From: Bugulina stolonifera
Taxonomy: Eukaryota > Bryozoa > Gymnolaemata > Cheilostomatida > Bugulidae
Length of the DNA stretch: 64,000 nt
NCBI GenBank assembly: GCA_935421135.1
Contig: OW285187.1
Coordinates: 10,044,001 to 10,108,000, forward strand
Direction of reading: 5' to 3'
Positions within the stretch are counted from its first letter, which is position 1. Each line of letters starts with the position of its first letter. Both the position numbers and the translations under genes were made by a program. This document shows positions 28,901 through 42,279 of the stretch, in pieces. The notes under the pieces are model-generated. The model had not been told where the DNA came from. It worked only from the letters and a program-made list of their open reading frames with translations, and made no database searches.

Positions 28901-29654
28901 TTTACATTCCTTCTAGTCTAGTCTATTTCTTAGGATTACATTTAGTGCTAAAATGACAACCATCATGATTTTTATGCTGTCATATTTTTGCTATTGTATT
29001 TTACAACATTTTAGTTTAATAAACTTGGCTATATATAATATTTTTCTGCTGATATAGTTTTGTACTGTACATTCCAATATTTAGATAAATAAATGAATAA
29101 ACATAAATGTTTATATTATCTATTTTTTATTGTGTTAATCAACTGCAAAAATATTGGTAGAAAATGATAAAAAATTACATTATTTTAACAAGTGATTACA
29201 TAACTATTATGGGTAGAATACTATGTATTGTACAGTATACATAAATAATAACAACTAAATAGAAAATCTAACTATAAATGCAGCTGAGTCATGCTTGTGA
29301 CCAGAAATGAATTTGTACATACATAACATATATTAACGTACTACGTGTATATAGTATTATATAATCAATAGCAAAAATATGTGGTGCTGGTCTGTAGAAA
29401 CACACTTATAATACACACCATTGTGGTGGTAAAATGTACGTCTCCACAAGAAACCAATAGAAAATTGAGTGAAAACTATTTTGAATTTGTTCTCAAATAA
29501 TATTAGTAGCATGATTGATACCGCACGTGGTTAAAAATGTAACGCTGAGAAATGAATCAGTATAGCAGCAAATATGAGCCAAGAATATAATATAATTCAA
29601 ACAAATGATTGCCAAATTGCAACTGTGACATGAAAATAGTAATGGGCGTCTAAG
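28901..29654. other. Convergent 3' regions of methyltransferase and MAP3K
   Basis: AT-rich 3' untranslated or intergenic sequence with AATAAA-type signals (about 29015, 29088). No coding signal. Confidence 0.5.
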
Positions 29655-32600
29655 TTAACCATACCCACTAGCTAACCAAGGGTCTCGTAATAGGTCTTCA
29701 GCTTTGGCCCTTTTGCCCTCCTGGGCAAAACATCTTTCTAAAAATTTTCTAGCGAGAGAACTCACTTTATCATCCAAGACGTAGTGAGCTTTCTTCAGGT
29801 TGGCTATTTTGAATAAAGCGGCCATTGCTTCCAGTTCGTGCCATGGAGGATGTTTAGTAAGCATTTCTACTATAGTGGCACCTATACTCCTATAAAATAC
29901 ATACAGATCTGCAGATTTTGTGTAGTCTACAACATTTCATTACAAATGAATAAAGCATCAAATTAAACCATGTCCATTTAAAATGATTTGTGTCGTTAGT
30001 CTCACTATTAGAATTTGTTAAAGTACCAAGTGAGTCTAAATTTAGTTCCAGCTCCCAGAGCCACATTATTCATGTAGGTTGATCAGATTACAGTTTACTG
30101 GTTATCTACTGTGCCATAAAACGGAAAGTACTTTCTAACAAAATATTTTCATCTTTGCATTTTCTTATCTAATACAACAAAATTCTATGAAGTATTGGGA
30201 GTTGTCCACCTTCCATAAGGAGACAATTCTAAAATATTTCGCAAACCTACTATTTTGGAAGGCATGGCAAGACTCAAGTGCACAAAAAACATTTGCTTTT
30301 AGGGTAAATGTTGTTACCCCTTACCATATGTCTGCACCTCTGCCATATCCTTCACCATTGATCACCTCTGGAGACATCCAGTATGGAGTACCAATAACTG
30401 TTTTCACACCATCAGTAATTGTTTCTCCTTTCAGAGTTTTAATATTGAGCAAGCGCTTGGATGCCCCAAAGTCTGTTAATTTAACATTGCCATTGCTGTC
30501 ACGTAGAATGTTGGCACCTGAAAACATAGTATTCAATACTTTGTTAAAACAATTCATTGGGAAAATTTGTACCAGTTAACCTACCAGTTAACTCTACTAA
30601 GAATAGTGGCTGCAGAAGGATGCCTGTCATATTATTGGAATATTACATGTATATTGCGTGAGTAATCAGTTGTATGAGCAATGACTCCATCTCTTTTTTG
30701 TGGAAAGCTACCGAATAATACTTTACAGCATTGTGTATTTCCAATTGGTCCTAGGAATAACCCTTAGCTTAAAAAAAATCAACTTGCCAACACCGATTAA
30801 CAATTTCAGTTTACTAGCTTACCTTTGATGTCACGATGAACAATGTACTGTTCATGAAGATACTGGACACCCTCTAATATTTGGAGCGTGTATTTCCGCG
30901 TTACGACCTCGGTTAAAGCACCATACGAGTTTAATTCATCCTTTACTGAGCCCCCAGGCATGTATTCAATAAATATAGACAATGTGTTCTGTATAGTGTC
31001 TGCCCCCATGTACTGAACTATCCTCTCGTGATGTAGGTTCTTCAGCAATGATATTTCGCTCTCGAGGGCTCGTACTTCCTGGAATTAATTCACATAAATG
31101 TAATATATAACTTGAAAATCACTATTATATTATCTATATACTACGCATGTGGAACACGGCTCTCTACTACCTACATGTATATATATTGGTAAAATGAACA
31201 TGATAGTATTTGTTTTCATCAAAATATAACATTCACGCTCATCTTCACCAGAGATTTTGGTAAACACTTATGTAAATATTACATCAACTGTATTGTCTGT
31301 CCGGCAATATTATGCAAATTCATTCGATGCTAAACACAAGTGAAAATAACATTGTTTTATGTTATTGGCTATGGTAGGTGGTTGGTGCCATGCAAATGAG
31401 TACCTTTTTATGATGTAACATGCACAGTGTAGGACAAATTTTACTATAATGTATAGAATCATATTGGTATGTGACTGTGATAGCTTAGCCTTAGAAGCTC
31501 AGTAGGAATGATGGAAGAATGGAGACGGTACCAACCTTGGAGACCTGGGAGTCAACAGTCCCTAGATTAACTTGTTTCACTGCCAGCTCTCTACCAGTAT
31601 CTGCATCATAACATAGGTACACACAACCAAACGCACCAGCTCCTAGCTGCTTGCCTCTCTTCCAATTCTTTGGCTGCACAGGTGCTATTAATAAACACAG
31701 TTAATATATAACACTTACATGTACATGTACATGTACACTTACATGTAAGTGTACATGTACACTTACACGTACACGTACATATACACTTACACGTACATGT
31801 ACACTTACATGTACATGTACACTTACATGTACATGTACACTTACATGTACACGTACACTTACTTGTACAGTACATTTACATGTACAGTACACTTACACAA
31901 TACACGTACAGCACACGATACACGTACAATACATCTACATGTACAGTACACCTACACGTACAGCACACGGTACACGTACAGTACACCTACACGTACAGTA
32001 CACGGTACCACAATTTACGGAATTCCATAAAACATAAAATATATCATCACATCCTATAACAAACAACATTGGCTTACACAAAGCACTAAAACTAATGAAA
32101 CTAATGAAGTCATTCATATGCATGGATATAAGGCAGCATGTACTTATTATGTATAAAATAATTCTACTTACATTTAGGATTTTTGAGACTTTTAAGGTTG
32201 GCTATTGCTGTGTTCTTTGTGTTATCATTAGTATCCAGTAGTCCACTGTTACTCGAACAGTTACTTATATTACCCAATGAAGGGGGTCTCTGCCAGGATC
32301 CACTACCATTGCTAAGATTACTAGTGGTAGGTATTTGGTGGAGTGAGCTGTTACTGGAGTTATCAGCCCCATAGTACAGTCCAGGATTGAGATTGGGCCT
32401 TCTCTGTGAGGACCGAGGGAATGTTGACACTGAAAGAATAAGACATTGAAAGTCAACCACTTGCTCATGTCTATTTCGTACTGACGAACTCACAACAAAG
32501 AGAAGATAACTCCAAAACAATCATACTCAACATTCCATTACATGTAGGCCTACAATTACATGTGAGAAAGAATAGATTTCTAAAGTACAGCCACAATTAT

Positions 32601-35600
32601 ATTAGAATTAGTTAGTATGAATATCTGATATAACGGATTATTAGCATTGAGCACTGTGTGGTATGGATTATAACAGGATTCCATGATTGGTATGAGAACG
32701 TAATTCCTAATACTAACACACAAGTCATGTACCACCTCAACACATATACATGTATAACATAAAATCAGTTGACTTGTGAGAACAATAGCATACTTGGCTG
32801 ACAGCTGCCAGTACATTTCACAGATCAAAACTTAGTCTCCCATTATTTCAACTAACAGACAAACCAGATACCAAACAAGGTCAACCAAGTCATCTAGTAC
32901 AAAATTCGCAACTGATATTAGAACAATACTTGTACAAAACTTGAATAATTATCAGAATATGTATTCAAGGTCATCCACGCAGATAGTAGTGAACTAACCC
33001 AGGAGTTATAATTGGCTCTGTCCTATAGATATAATACCAAAACATTAAACAAACCTTCACTTGTTTCGGAGACAATATGAGGACCCAGCTGTCCTCGACG
33101 GCAGGGAAATGTGCTGCCACGATTTCTCTCGCTTGCAGCAATAGAAGGTGTTTCGTACCCAGAGTCCGAGTGAACACTAATACGTGATGAAATGTGAGCC
33201 AACTTGCCGCTGAAACATAACAGGCTGAATAGAATCACAACTGAATGTAGGCGATACTTGTACTAAACAAACAGAATTTATGATTCGACATCATTGGATA
33301 ATTGAGGCAGTACTGCAGAGATCATGATTGTGGGAACAACAATAATGATTGTATACAAAAGTACATGAAGATTAGGCTGTTTTTTATATTTTTAAGTAGC
33401 TTATGATAGACCTATACAATATTATTAAGTACTAGTAGCAACTTATTCCTTGTATACCAGTAATTATCAACAAGCAAAATCACATTCCAGTCAATCAACA
33501 TACAATTGCTATCATAGACAGCTGTAGCAGCATAATGTAATAGTTTACTAAAGATTCCAGGGAAGCTGCATGGGCATGAATTATCATAATAAATATTAAA
33601 ATGTCATTCCATAACTACATTTTTAGCTAAAGTGGGGAATGATATGCTACTGAAGATCAACTGGAAGGGAACCTACTTGATATTCTGCTAGGACTTGCTA
33701 TCCACTAAGCATCTATATGTAAATTATCCTACGTTGTCTATCTGCTCTGTAGTGTATAGTGGAGACAAATCCTAACTTCACTTCTATTGAACTCAAAATT
33801 AGAAAATCAGAATATTTTATAACAACTTTCGGGTAACACTTGCCAGCTTGAGGATAATAAGAGATAATGACAACTTTTTTTAGTTTTAGGGTCCTGCTTA
33901 GAGTTTTTACAGTTATTACTAGCCTGAATGTAACATTGTAAATGAAACCTAATAAGACCAGAGTTCAGGTATATGTACCACCCATTGCACATGTGTTTAC
34001 ACATACATACATACATACATACATATATACATGTACATATATACATATATACATACGTACATACATACATGTACATATATACATATATACATACGTACAT
34101 GTATACATAATAAATAACTCACTATTTGTTATGAGAGTTGATACCATCATCATCATCTTCTGGAATAAACTCTCCATCAACACTACCAGTAGTCGAGGTT
34201 CTAGAGCTGGGTCTCAGTAAACCTTTACGAACATATACTTGGTCTACATCACTGAGTGTACCGGGAGGAGGTGATGGGCAGCTAGCAGTCCTACTCACCA
34301 CTGAGATGCCCTGTAAAACAGAACGTCTTGAGTCAGTCACATAATATAAGCAATATATTAGTACACTGTTAGTACTACATGTAGACTAGATAAAGGACTT
34401 GGAGACGGACTACTTCTTCGACTTGATTTGGGAGTTGAGTTCTAGACTAAAGGCTGAGCTGTAAAATGGGCCTAAAGGTATTGAAACCACTTGAATTTTT
34501 TAGTGATATTATGATAGTAATAGTTACCCCTTCAATAGTAATTATGATAATATAGAATGAAGGAATTATGCAGTATTCTGTGTGTTTAATCTCACACTCA
34601 GTTGCAAAAGAAGTCAACTATTATACTACAAGTACATCAGTTAGTCATCTAGTGCAAATAAAAAACTTGGAATTATGTAGGCTACTATCTAGTACATGTA
34701 CATACTTGACTGAATAGCTAGCAGTGTGTGAAGTAATGTATTATATTACATAGAGTATGCTTGTACCAGTAGTGAGTCTACTCTCTCTACCAACCACACT
34801 GGGAGACTGAGGTAGCAGAGGGAGGAGGAACTCTTATAACATTTTGGGATAGTCACTTTTCTAGTCCAGATGTCTTCTCCATTACATAACGATGTAACCC
34901 CAGCCGCAAAAAAATCCAACTTCTACGGTTATATTGAAATTATGTAATATTGCACTTTCGGGTATAGAAATGCTGGCACTATTTCACATACTAGATTGTA
35001 TGTACATGATGTATCAGTTGAGTATTTCAGTAGCCGTATTACTTACAGTAGTAGACTATAATGATTAGAGCATATTACTACTAAGTGAACTGATAACCAC
35101 TGAACATGACAGTTGATGATTCCCAGAGTCTGAGGACTGTAAACAGAAGCTGTTTGTGGTAACCATGGTGAACCAACTAGTGGTTACATTAACTCAGTTC
35201 ACCACTTCATATGCTAATGTCATTTCACTGACTAATCACTATGGCGAGAACTTAAATATTGATGGATGTATTATAATCAAACCCAACTTGATCTTATTAC
35301 AGGATAAAACACACACAGATTATTATTATTATTATTATTATTCTGTTATGTAAAGATTATGCCAAAGTACTGTCTGTCCAGTTCAGAGTTCATCCAGTGA
35401 GGTTAGGTAATAGTGGCACTGATAAGGCAAGTATTATTGATATATTTTACTACTCTGTACTTGAATGAGGTCAAACTACGTGTTATGCGTGTTGATAGTA
35501 ACAGTGAAGTTATCTGATAATACTCTCTCATTACATTACCTAAGTACGATAAGCATCCCTGTATCCACTATTCACATGTACAAGACAAAAAGCCTTTACC

Positions 35601-38600
35601 AGTTTCCACTTTGACTAATATTGTATGAATTTGTATCCTTTCCAGTGTTTTTATATACCACAATATCAGTTTACATATACTAGTTTTACCGCATTACCTG
35701 ATGATTGGCTTTTTTAATGGCATGAGAACAGTAGTAGGGTAAGGTTTAACGATTTTATCTACTGATATTATAAAATAATATATGCATTCTTTTTATCAAA
35801 TAACATTAATTAGAAGTAGCCTAGTTAAAAACATTTGTATATACTACAATTATTAGTTTCACACTATTTAGCTGTTTTTACTGAGTAGGGCTACTCTATC
35901 AGTACTACTATATTCTTATTACTATATTATTAGGCCTACAATAATGTTACCTGTGAAAAATATTATGGGGAAGATAAAATAGTGGAAACCAACTGGCATT
36001 GAGAAGACAATTCCTGAAGATAGCCTAATAATGGGACCACAGTCACTATAATATATGCACTTGTACTCGTAGCTTATATTCATACACCCGTAACAGACAC
36101 AGGTACAAAGGTCTACAGGCTATAATAGCTCACCGAGTCTGCCCCTGATGACTTCTGCTCGGCATCCTTGATGTAGAGGCGGACACTGCTGCCCTGTGAA
36201 CTGGACTGAGAGAGTATTGTGGACAGGTCATGCTGGTCCCTCAATTTAAACTCCTACAAACAGAGCACTATGTATATAGGCACAAACACACTTACTATCT
36301 ACATGTACTACTAGACCTATCTACTACGTACACTGTAGGTATTTTATGTTACTCTTTGTTAGATATATATTGTAGGTAGGTAGGTTAAGATATTTTAGTA
36401 GTGGATAAAAAGGATTTTTTTATTTTGAAAGTTTCATCATTTTTACTTCTAATTGACTGCTTGAATGGAAATGTCAGGTTGTATAGGGTCATGAGTTGTG
36501 GATTGTACCTCAATAAAAAATATTATGTTACTGTAGTAACTAGCAGATACCTGGACGAATATTGGCCACAGGTATTTGTATGTAATACTAGGTAAGAACT
36601 GACCATCAATAGTAAAAGGAGAAATACACTGATATTAACACAAGTCATGACATACTGGATTATATAGGAAGCCAATATAGTCTACCACCACCTACTCTTT
36701 GAATAACTTTATATTATCAAACACATTTTTGGCAAACAGTAATAAGTAATGGCATCAGGAGGTCCATACATACATACATATATTTACAGAATTAACTATC
36801 ATAATAATTTCATATTATAATGTGATGTTTATAGATGTAAAACTAATGCTTCCGAAAACCACCATTACCATTGTATAAAATTAGGCTTTGATTCAATTGA
36901 GAACATATTTCACACCTGCAGCTGGATACTGCAAGGCCAGAGGGTCACCTCTAGATATCAATGAACTTGGCAGACGAAGAGGAGAGCGCCATATAATTAT
37001 AGATAATAAACTAGACATGACCATTATAATAATATATTATATGGAAAACATTCCTCCCCATGACCAATGACTGTCCAGTGTTCAGTCTGTACAGACTTGA
37101 TGTCTAGAGTAAGAGACATAACATACTTGTGACTCCAACAAAAACTTTTGGCTTCCATGTCTCTATGAAAATATAATAGGCAGATGCTCAAGAGAATAAA
37201 TTGCTAGTTTGGAGTTGCAATTTCTCATGTTGATATTTAATTTGCCATTTTCAGTTTTTTTTCTAAAAGGAAATCCAATATGTATTATTGGACTATAATT
37301 CTCAACTGACTGATTATACACCGAAGAGCTATAAGTGATATCGCACTGTAGGTGACCCCTGACCACATCCAGTGGAGAAGAGAGAGAGAGCCGAGCGCAG
37401 GGTATTTAAAGGCTACCAAAGGCCGCCAGGAATGTGTGTGGATGGTTGTTAGTTCTACTAGAAGACAAGACACTCAAAACAATTAATTGGTATATGCATG
37501 TGGTAACAATTATATACCAACTCACTTCCTAAACTGTTATTTACTGATACATTGAAATAAAATAATTAGCATATAAAATAGTTTTTGACATTATGATAAA
37601 TCTTCCGATTAATAATGAAAAAAAATCGATTACAAAAACGGAGCGATCTTCATTCTGCAAATCCCTAAATGTGCAACACACTGTATTACTACATTTCCTG
37701 CTTCAACAATGGATAACACCAGTAATACCATAATTATTACAATTTCACATCCAGAACTATGAGTAAACTCAGAGGTAGACAGTAAGTGACAGTTACAAAA
37801 ATGCTGGATGGAATGTAATCCTCTCTCTCTGGATTTGTCAGTGTTGGCCCTACCCATAGATTGCACACATATTACATGTATATAACACATGACTATACCT
37901 GGTTATGCTGATGATGGTAAATGTGTTTAAAGGAGCCGAACAGTTCCTTCACTTTCAGCAGGAGATGGTCGTATTTGACGGGTTTGTTAAAGGTGATAGC
38001 CCGAACCTCATTATTGTACATCAGTTTCAGCTTTTGTTCCTGTTACAGTAAAGACAGCATCATGTGTTAACATGTGTGAGGTAGCAGCAACGCCAAGCTG
38101 GTTAATCAGTGGGTTAGCCAGTGTATACGAGTACATATTATAAGAGATCAGGGTTGGGGGTGGAAGAAGGGCGCCTTACCAAACATTTGCTTAGATATCA
38201 CATACATGTACTTTGCAATAACATTTGAAAGAGCTACTATTTGTGAAACAGATGACAGGCCGTAACAGTATTACATAAGCTGCATGTAACAAGTGGGTCC
38301 ACAGTCTAATGGTGGATCTAGGGAGGTGAGGTCAGTAACTAAGTAGAACCATGGTTATTGGCCCGACTCCGCTGCCACCTTACACGCTATGGAAACTACA
38401 TCCTACATGCATGTAGTACAGCGAAAGGCCCATATGCTCTGTTGTTATTCGGAAATAGCTTGTTGATAAGAATATTGCGTAGGTAGGTAAGGCAGTAAAT
38501 ATTTGGTCCATTTTAGATAACAGCCTACACTCCTCACTAGTCTGGCTACTAATGCAATTGTTAAATAACAAAAGGGCAATTTCATCTAATCAGTCAGTAA

Positions 38601-41600
38601 TCAGTGCAGTTCTGTTCATTGAAACTATTGCAGTGCCCTCATAGCAATATCCAACATATATCATTACTGTATACTATCATTATACCATTATAAGTATGTT
38701 ATTACTATAATTATTATCTATAATATTATACAGTAAATATAGTAATACAGCAAAGGTAGATAGCTGCTGCAGTAGTATGCTATCATCTAGTTAAAAGTTG
38801 TGAAGTTTTGATGAACACTGATAATGCAGTCTACAGTCATGTATTGGTTGTACTGAGTCGAGGTGTAGAAATACTATATAATACAATCCAAATATCTACA
38901 TGTATGATCAGACCATGGAGTTGTCCTCACATGAACTTGAAGTAAATATTTTATGATTAGAATAATGATAATTAAATTGAGCAAAAAAGTTGCGTGAGCT
39001 GAGGTAGTCTGGTAAACTTCCACTTCCACTTGGTTCGCATACGTATATACCTGCTCAACTTGGAGAGACTCTATATTCCATGTCAGTCAACCTTGGAAAT
39101 GATTAATTTTTACTGAATAATTAAGGCCAATTGTCCCATTAATACCATAGTGAAATGGTGTCAATGATTGAATACTACTGCCTACAAGATAGTACCAGAG
39201 AAATTGACATGATGGGTATACAGATAGAAATACAGATAGAAATACTGATAGATATACTGATAGATGTACTGATAGATACTGATAGATATACTGATAGATA
39301 TACTGATAGATATACTGATAGATATACTGATAGATATACTGATAGATATACTAGCAGATATACTGATAGATATACTGATAGATACTGATAGATATACTGA
39401 TAGATACTGATAGATATACTGATAGATACTGATAGATATACTGATAGATACTGATAGGTATACTGATATATACTGATAGATATACTGATAGATGTACTGA
39501 TAGATACTGATAGATATACTGACAGATATACTGATAGATATACTGATAGATACTGATAGATATACTGATAGATACTGATAGATATACTGATAGAGCAGAT
39601 ATCCAGATGAATACCAGTTCAACAGTACTATATATGTTATGAGATAGTAGCGCAGGTTTGACTAGTAGTCATCTGTAGAATAGATTAGCAGATTCAGATA
39701 TCACTTTGCAGAGTAACTAGGAAGAGATGATACTGCAGGGCAGAGTCAACTGTTAGTGTTACTATAATACACTGCTGTTCATGACAGTCATGTTTCAAAA
39801 AAACATGTCAACATTAGACAAAGCTTAGAGCAATGTGATAGTATAATTTGATTATACATAATGTGTATGATGTACATATTATATTATACATATATATGTA
39901 TAGCGTAGGTACTGACTACCAACAGTATCATATGACTATCGTTATTTTCTTCTAAATCTTTCAGTGTTACTATAAAAGGTTTTCCACCAGACTCGGAGGG
40001 CAGTCAAGTATAATGTTTGGGTTTAGAGATTGTTTGCTGTGGATGAGCTGAGGTCATGAAATAGCTGTGGTAGGATACCCTGGCTACTCATATAAGTACC
40101 TGGAGGTGCTACTGTTATATAGTTACATATGCTGGACATACTATCTATTGCATGTTATATTTACATGTATATTATATAAATATTAATAATTACAGTATGT
40201 TAGAAGTTGCAGATCAACGTTATTATGTACTATTTACCTACATGAATGCATAATAATATCTAAATCATGAAGAGTCTTTAGTACAGTACTTGCTGTACCC
40301 TGTCTAGCAGTGTCGAGTAGCGTATGATGAGGCAGTGGTAAAGAAGCTGTATATGAAACCCAGTAGGAGTAATGGTTAGGCCTGCCGATATAATACATGT
40401 AATTAGAGTAAAAACTGATATACAAAACATAGATCCTACTAGAGAATAGAAGGAGTCTATTAAGTTAGGTCTATGTGGTTAGTAAATGAGTAGGTAAATG
40501 TAATTATATATAATATGATACATGCAAGACTTCGGCCAGTAGTCTGAAAAGAGAATTGTACTAGAAGGGGGGGGGGGCAGAAGGACTAGAGGGAGGGGAA
40601 GACATTACCTAGGTTCCTGTACCTACCTGTGAATTGGACGGTGACCTGGCGCTGAGTGAGGCTCCCCGAAGCAGACGTTCAATCTCAGTAAGAGTGTGAT
40701 TTACATCCTTCGGATCGGCAGCTGAAATATCATAACAAACCTTACGAGATAACTCCTAGTGTTTGCATTTAACCTTATGGCATTGTTATAAGTCAGACTT
40801 TAGTCACCGAAACAAGAGCGAGATTCAATTAGATGTCTACAGTAATTTTCACTCATATTTGTATCAGCAGCTTGGCGTTTACCCATCTACTGGAAGTATT
40901 GCTGCCTTTGGCCATAGTCTGCAGAGAATTGAGATGAAACAAGTGACTATTTTGCATACTAAATATTAGTTACATGTAACATTGTATGCATCATAATTAC
41001 AGTATTATAGCAACAGTTGCTACTTTGTATTATACTTTGCCTATCCTCAAGAGTGAATATTACTATCAAGCTGTTAGTTGGATAATACATTATGAGGCAG
41101 ACTTGCATATTGTGTTGATATAAACTGTACAAGTTATGAGACTTGCATATTGTGTTGATATAAACTGTACAAGGCCAGACAAACCTTTTAGTTCAAGCAA
41201 TGGAAATACTCATTGAACAATTATAACTATACCTTGTTATGCCAACCAAAAGTTGTTTACATTGTAAGCTGTAAATATGTGGACCCATCATAATTATAAA
41301 TATGCTAGTCAACTATTGTTTATACAACAAACAATAGCCAGCAAAAGACTATAGAGTTTAAAATAAGAAACTATTTAGAACATGCTACTAAGTGTGAACA
41401 GTTTGCACTTGCAGTTACTGAGTTATACCTTTGCATGGGATTATAGCAAATGTACAAACTGCAATGTGAGAGTTGTATGATTTATGGAATTATAAGACTT
41501 GATGTAACAAAACATAGCCTTAGGCATACAGTACATTGTCACAGCATTTTGGGACGGTATATGTATCACCCACAATGTCCGATAGTTGCATTGGCTTTGA

Positions 41601-42279
41601 GCGTCATACTGTGTAAATACCTATTGAATTGATAACGTGATCACTTGGCATCACTGAGAATATTTAGTAAATCTAACACTTGAAGTAGCCCATGCTAAGA
41701 TATACTGTTTACTGAAATGATATGGAATAACAACCTAGTCTAATATTACATGACTGAATACAAAACTACCAACTAAAAGCCCTTTGAAATTGTTACGCTT
41801 ACTGAATGGTATAATTTACTGCCCCTATTACAGCCTTTCATCTGTCAATTTTGAAAATAATGGAAAATTTTGCACAGTGAGTGTACAGTCTATCATCTAC
41901 TAACATGCAAAGGCAAGCTATAGGAATGTATTATAAAATATGTGCAGTGATGCAAGATAATAGTTGGCTGTCAAAATGTGGAAGATGAATTAGATTTGGC
42001 TTACCCATGATAGTTCCTCTAACCACTTCTTCCTTTACATCTTTCCTGAATATCTGAGAGTACTTCTACAAGTTCCATGTAAAAGACATCGATATTGCTA
42101 AGTATATTACATAGGAGACAATTCCACTGTAAGCTACATATCATGTACCCACAATAAATTCAAAGTATTCAGTGAGGGTGAACCATACACCTGTACTGTA
42201 CACTTACACTTACTTAGATCTACACTTACCTTGTTCTTTGGTCCAAGAGGTGATGGACTAATTCTTATTGTTTGGAGAT
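29655..42279 (-). CDS. MAP3K2/3-like: MAP kinase kinase kinase 2/3-type (MEKK2/3) kinase, 5' tip not found
   Basis: Twelve coding exons on the minus strand: 42230-42279, 42005-42053, 40627-40721, 37899-38039, 36134-36253, 34123-34310, 33055-33209, 32172-32429, 31536-31684, 30823-31078, 30325-30517 and 29655-29889. They join in phase to about 629 residues. A PB1 domain ([20 protein letters not shown]...) is split over two exons. A Ser-rich linker with GEFIPED follows, then the kinase domain: GAGAFG loop, LAVKQV lysine, [12 protein letters not shown] catalytic loop, DFG and [10 protein letters not shown]. This architecture and the kinase subtype are those of MAP3K2/MAP3K3, which activate MEK5-ERK5 and JNK/p38 branches. 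The first visible exon begins with the last two bases of a codon, so at least one upstream exon lies between 42280 and about 46700. Confidence 0.93.
31712..32006. repeat. TGTACA/ACTTAC-type microsatellite in a MAP3K intron
   Basis: Irregular repeats of TACATGTACACTTAC with ACACGTACA variants. They give cysteine/threonine-rich shadow frames in all phases, which are not genes. Confidence 0.9.
33995..34108. repeat. (ACAT)n/ATACATGT microsatellite in a MAP3K intron
   Basis: Starts as CATACATACATAC and passes into mixed TATATACATACGTACATG units. It ends about 15 bp before the exon at 34123. Confidence 0.9.
39218..39594. repeat. ACTGATAGAT(AT) minisatellite in a MAP3K intron
   Basis: About 35 units alternating between ACTGATAGAT and ATACTGATAGAT lengths. 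Frames across it (Ile/Ser/Tyr repeats) are artefacts. Confidence 0.95.
41099..41173. repeat. Two-copy tandem duplication, 40-bp period
   Basis: A 35-bp unit (starting AGACTTGCATATTGTGTTG) occurs identically at 41099-41133 and 41139-41173. It is intronic in the MAP3K. Confidence 0.95.

Noticed and set aside
31606..31892. Cysteine/threonine-rich minus-strand frames
   Set aside because: They arise from the TGTACA microsatellite adjoining a MAP3K exon.
35156..35353. 65-residue plus-strand frame in a MAP3K intron
   Set aside because: Ends in a TAT microsatellite and shows no conserved motif or exon borders.
39155..39622. Ile/Ser/Tyr- and Asp/Tyr/Thr-rich frames
   Set aside because: Products of the ACTGATAGAT minisatellite.
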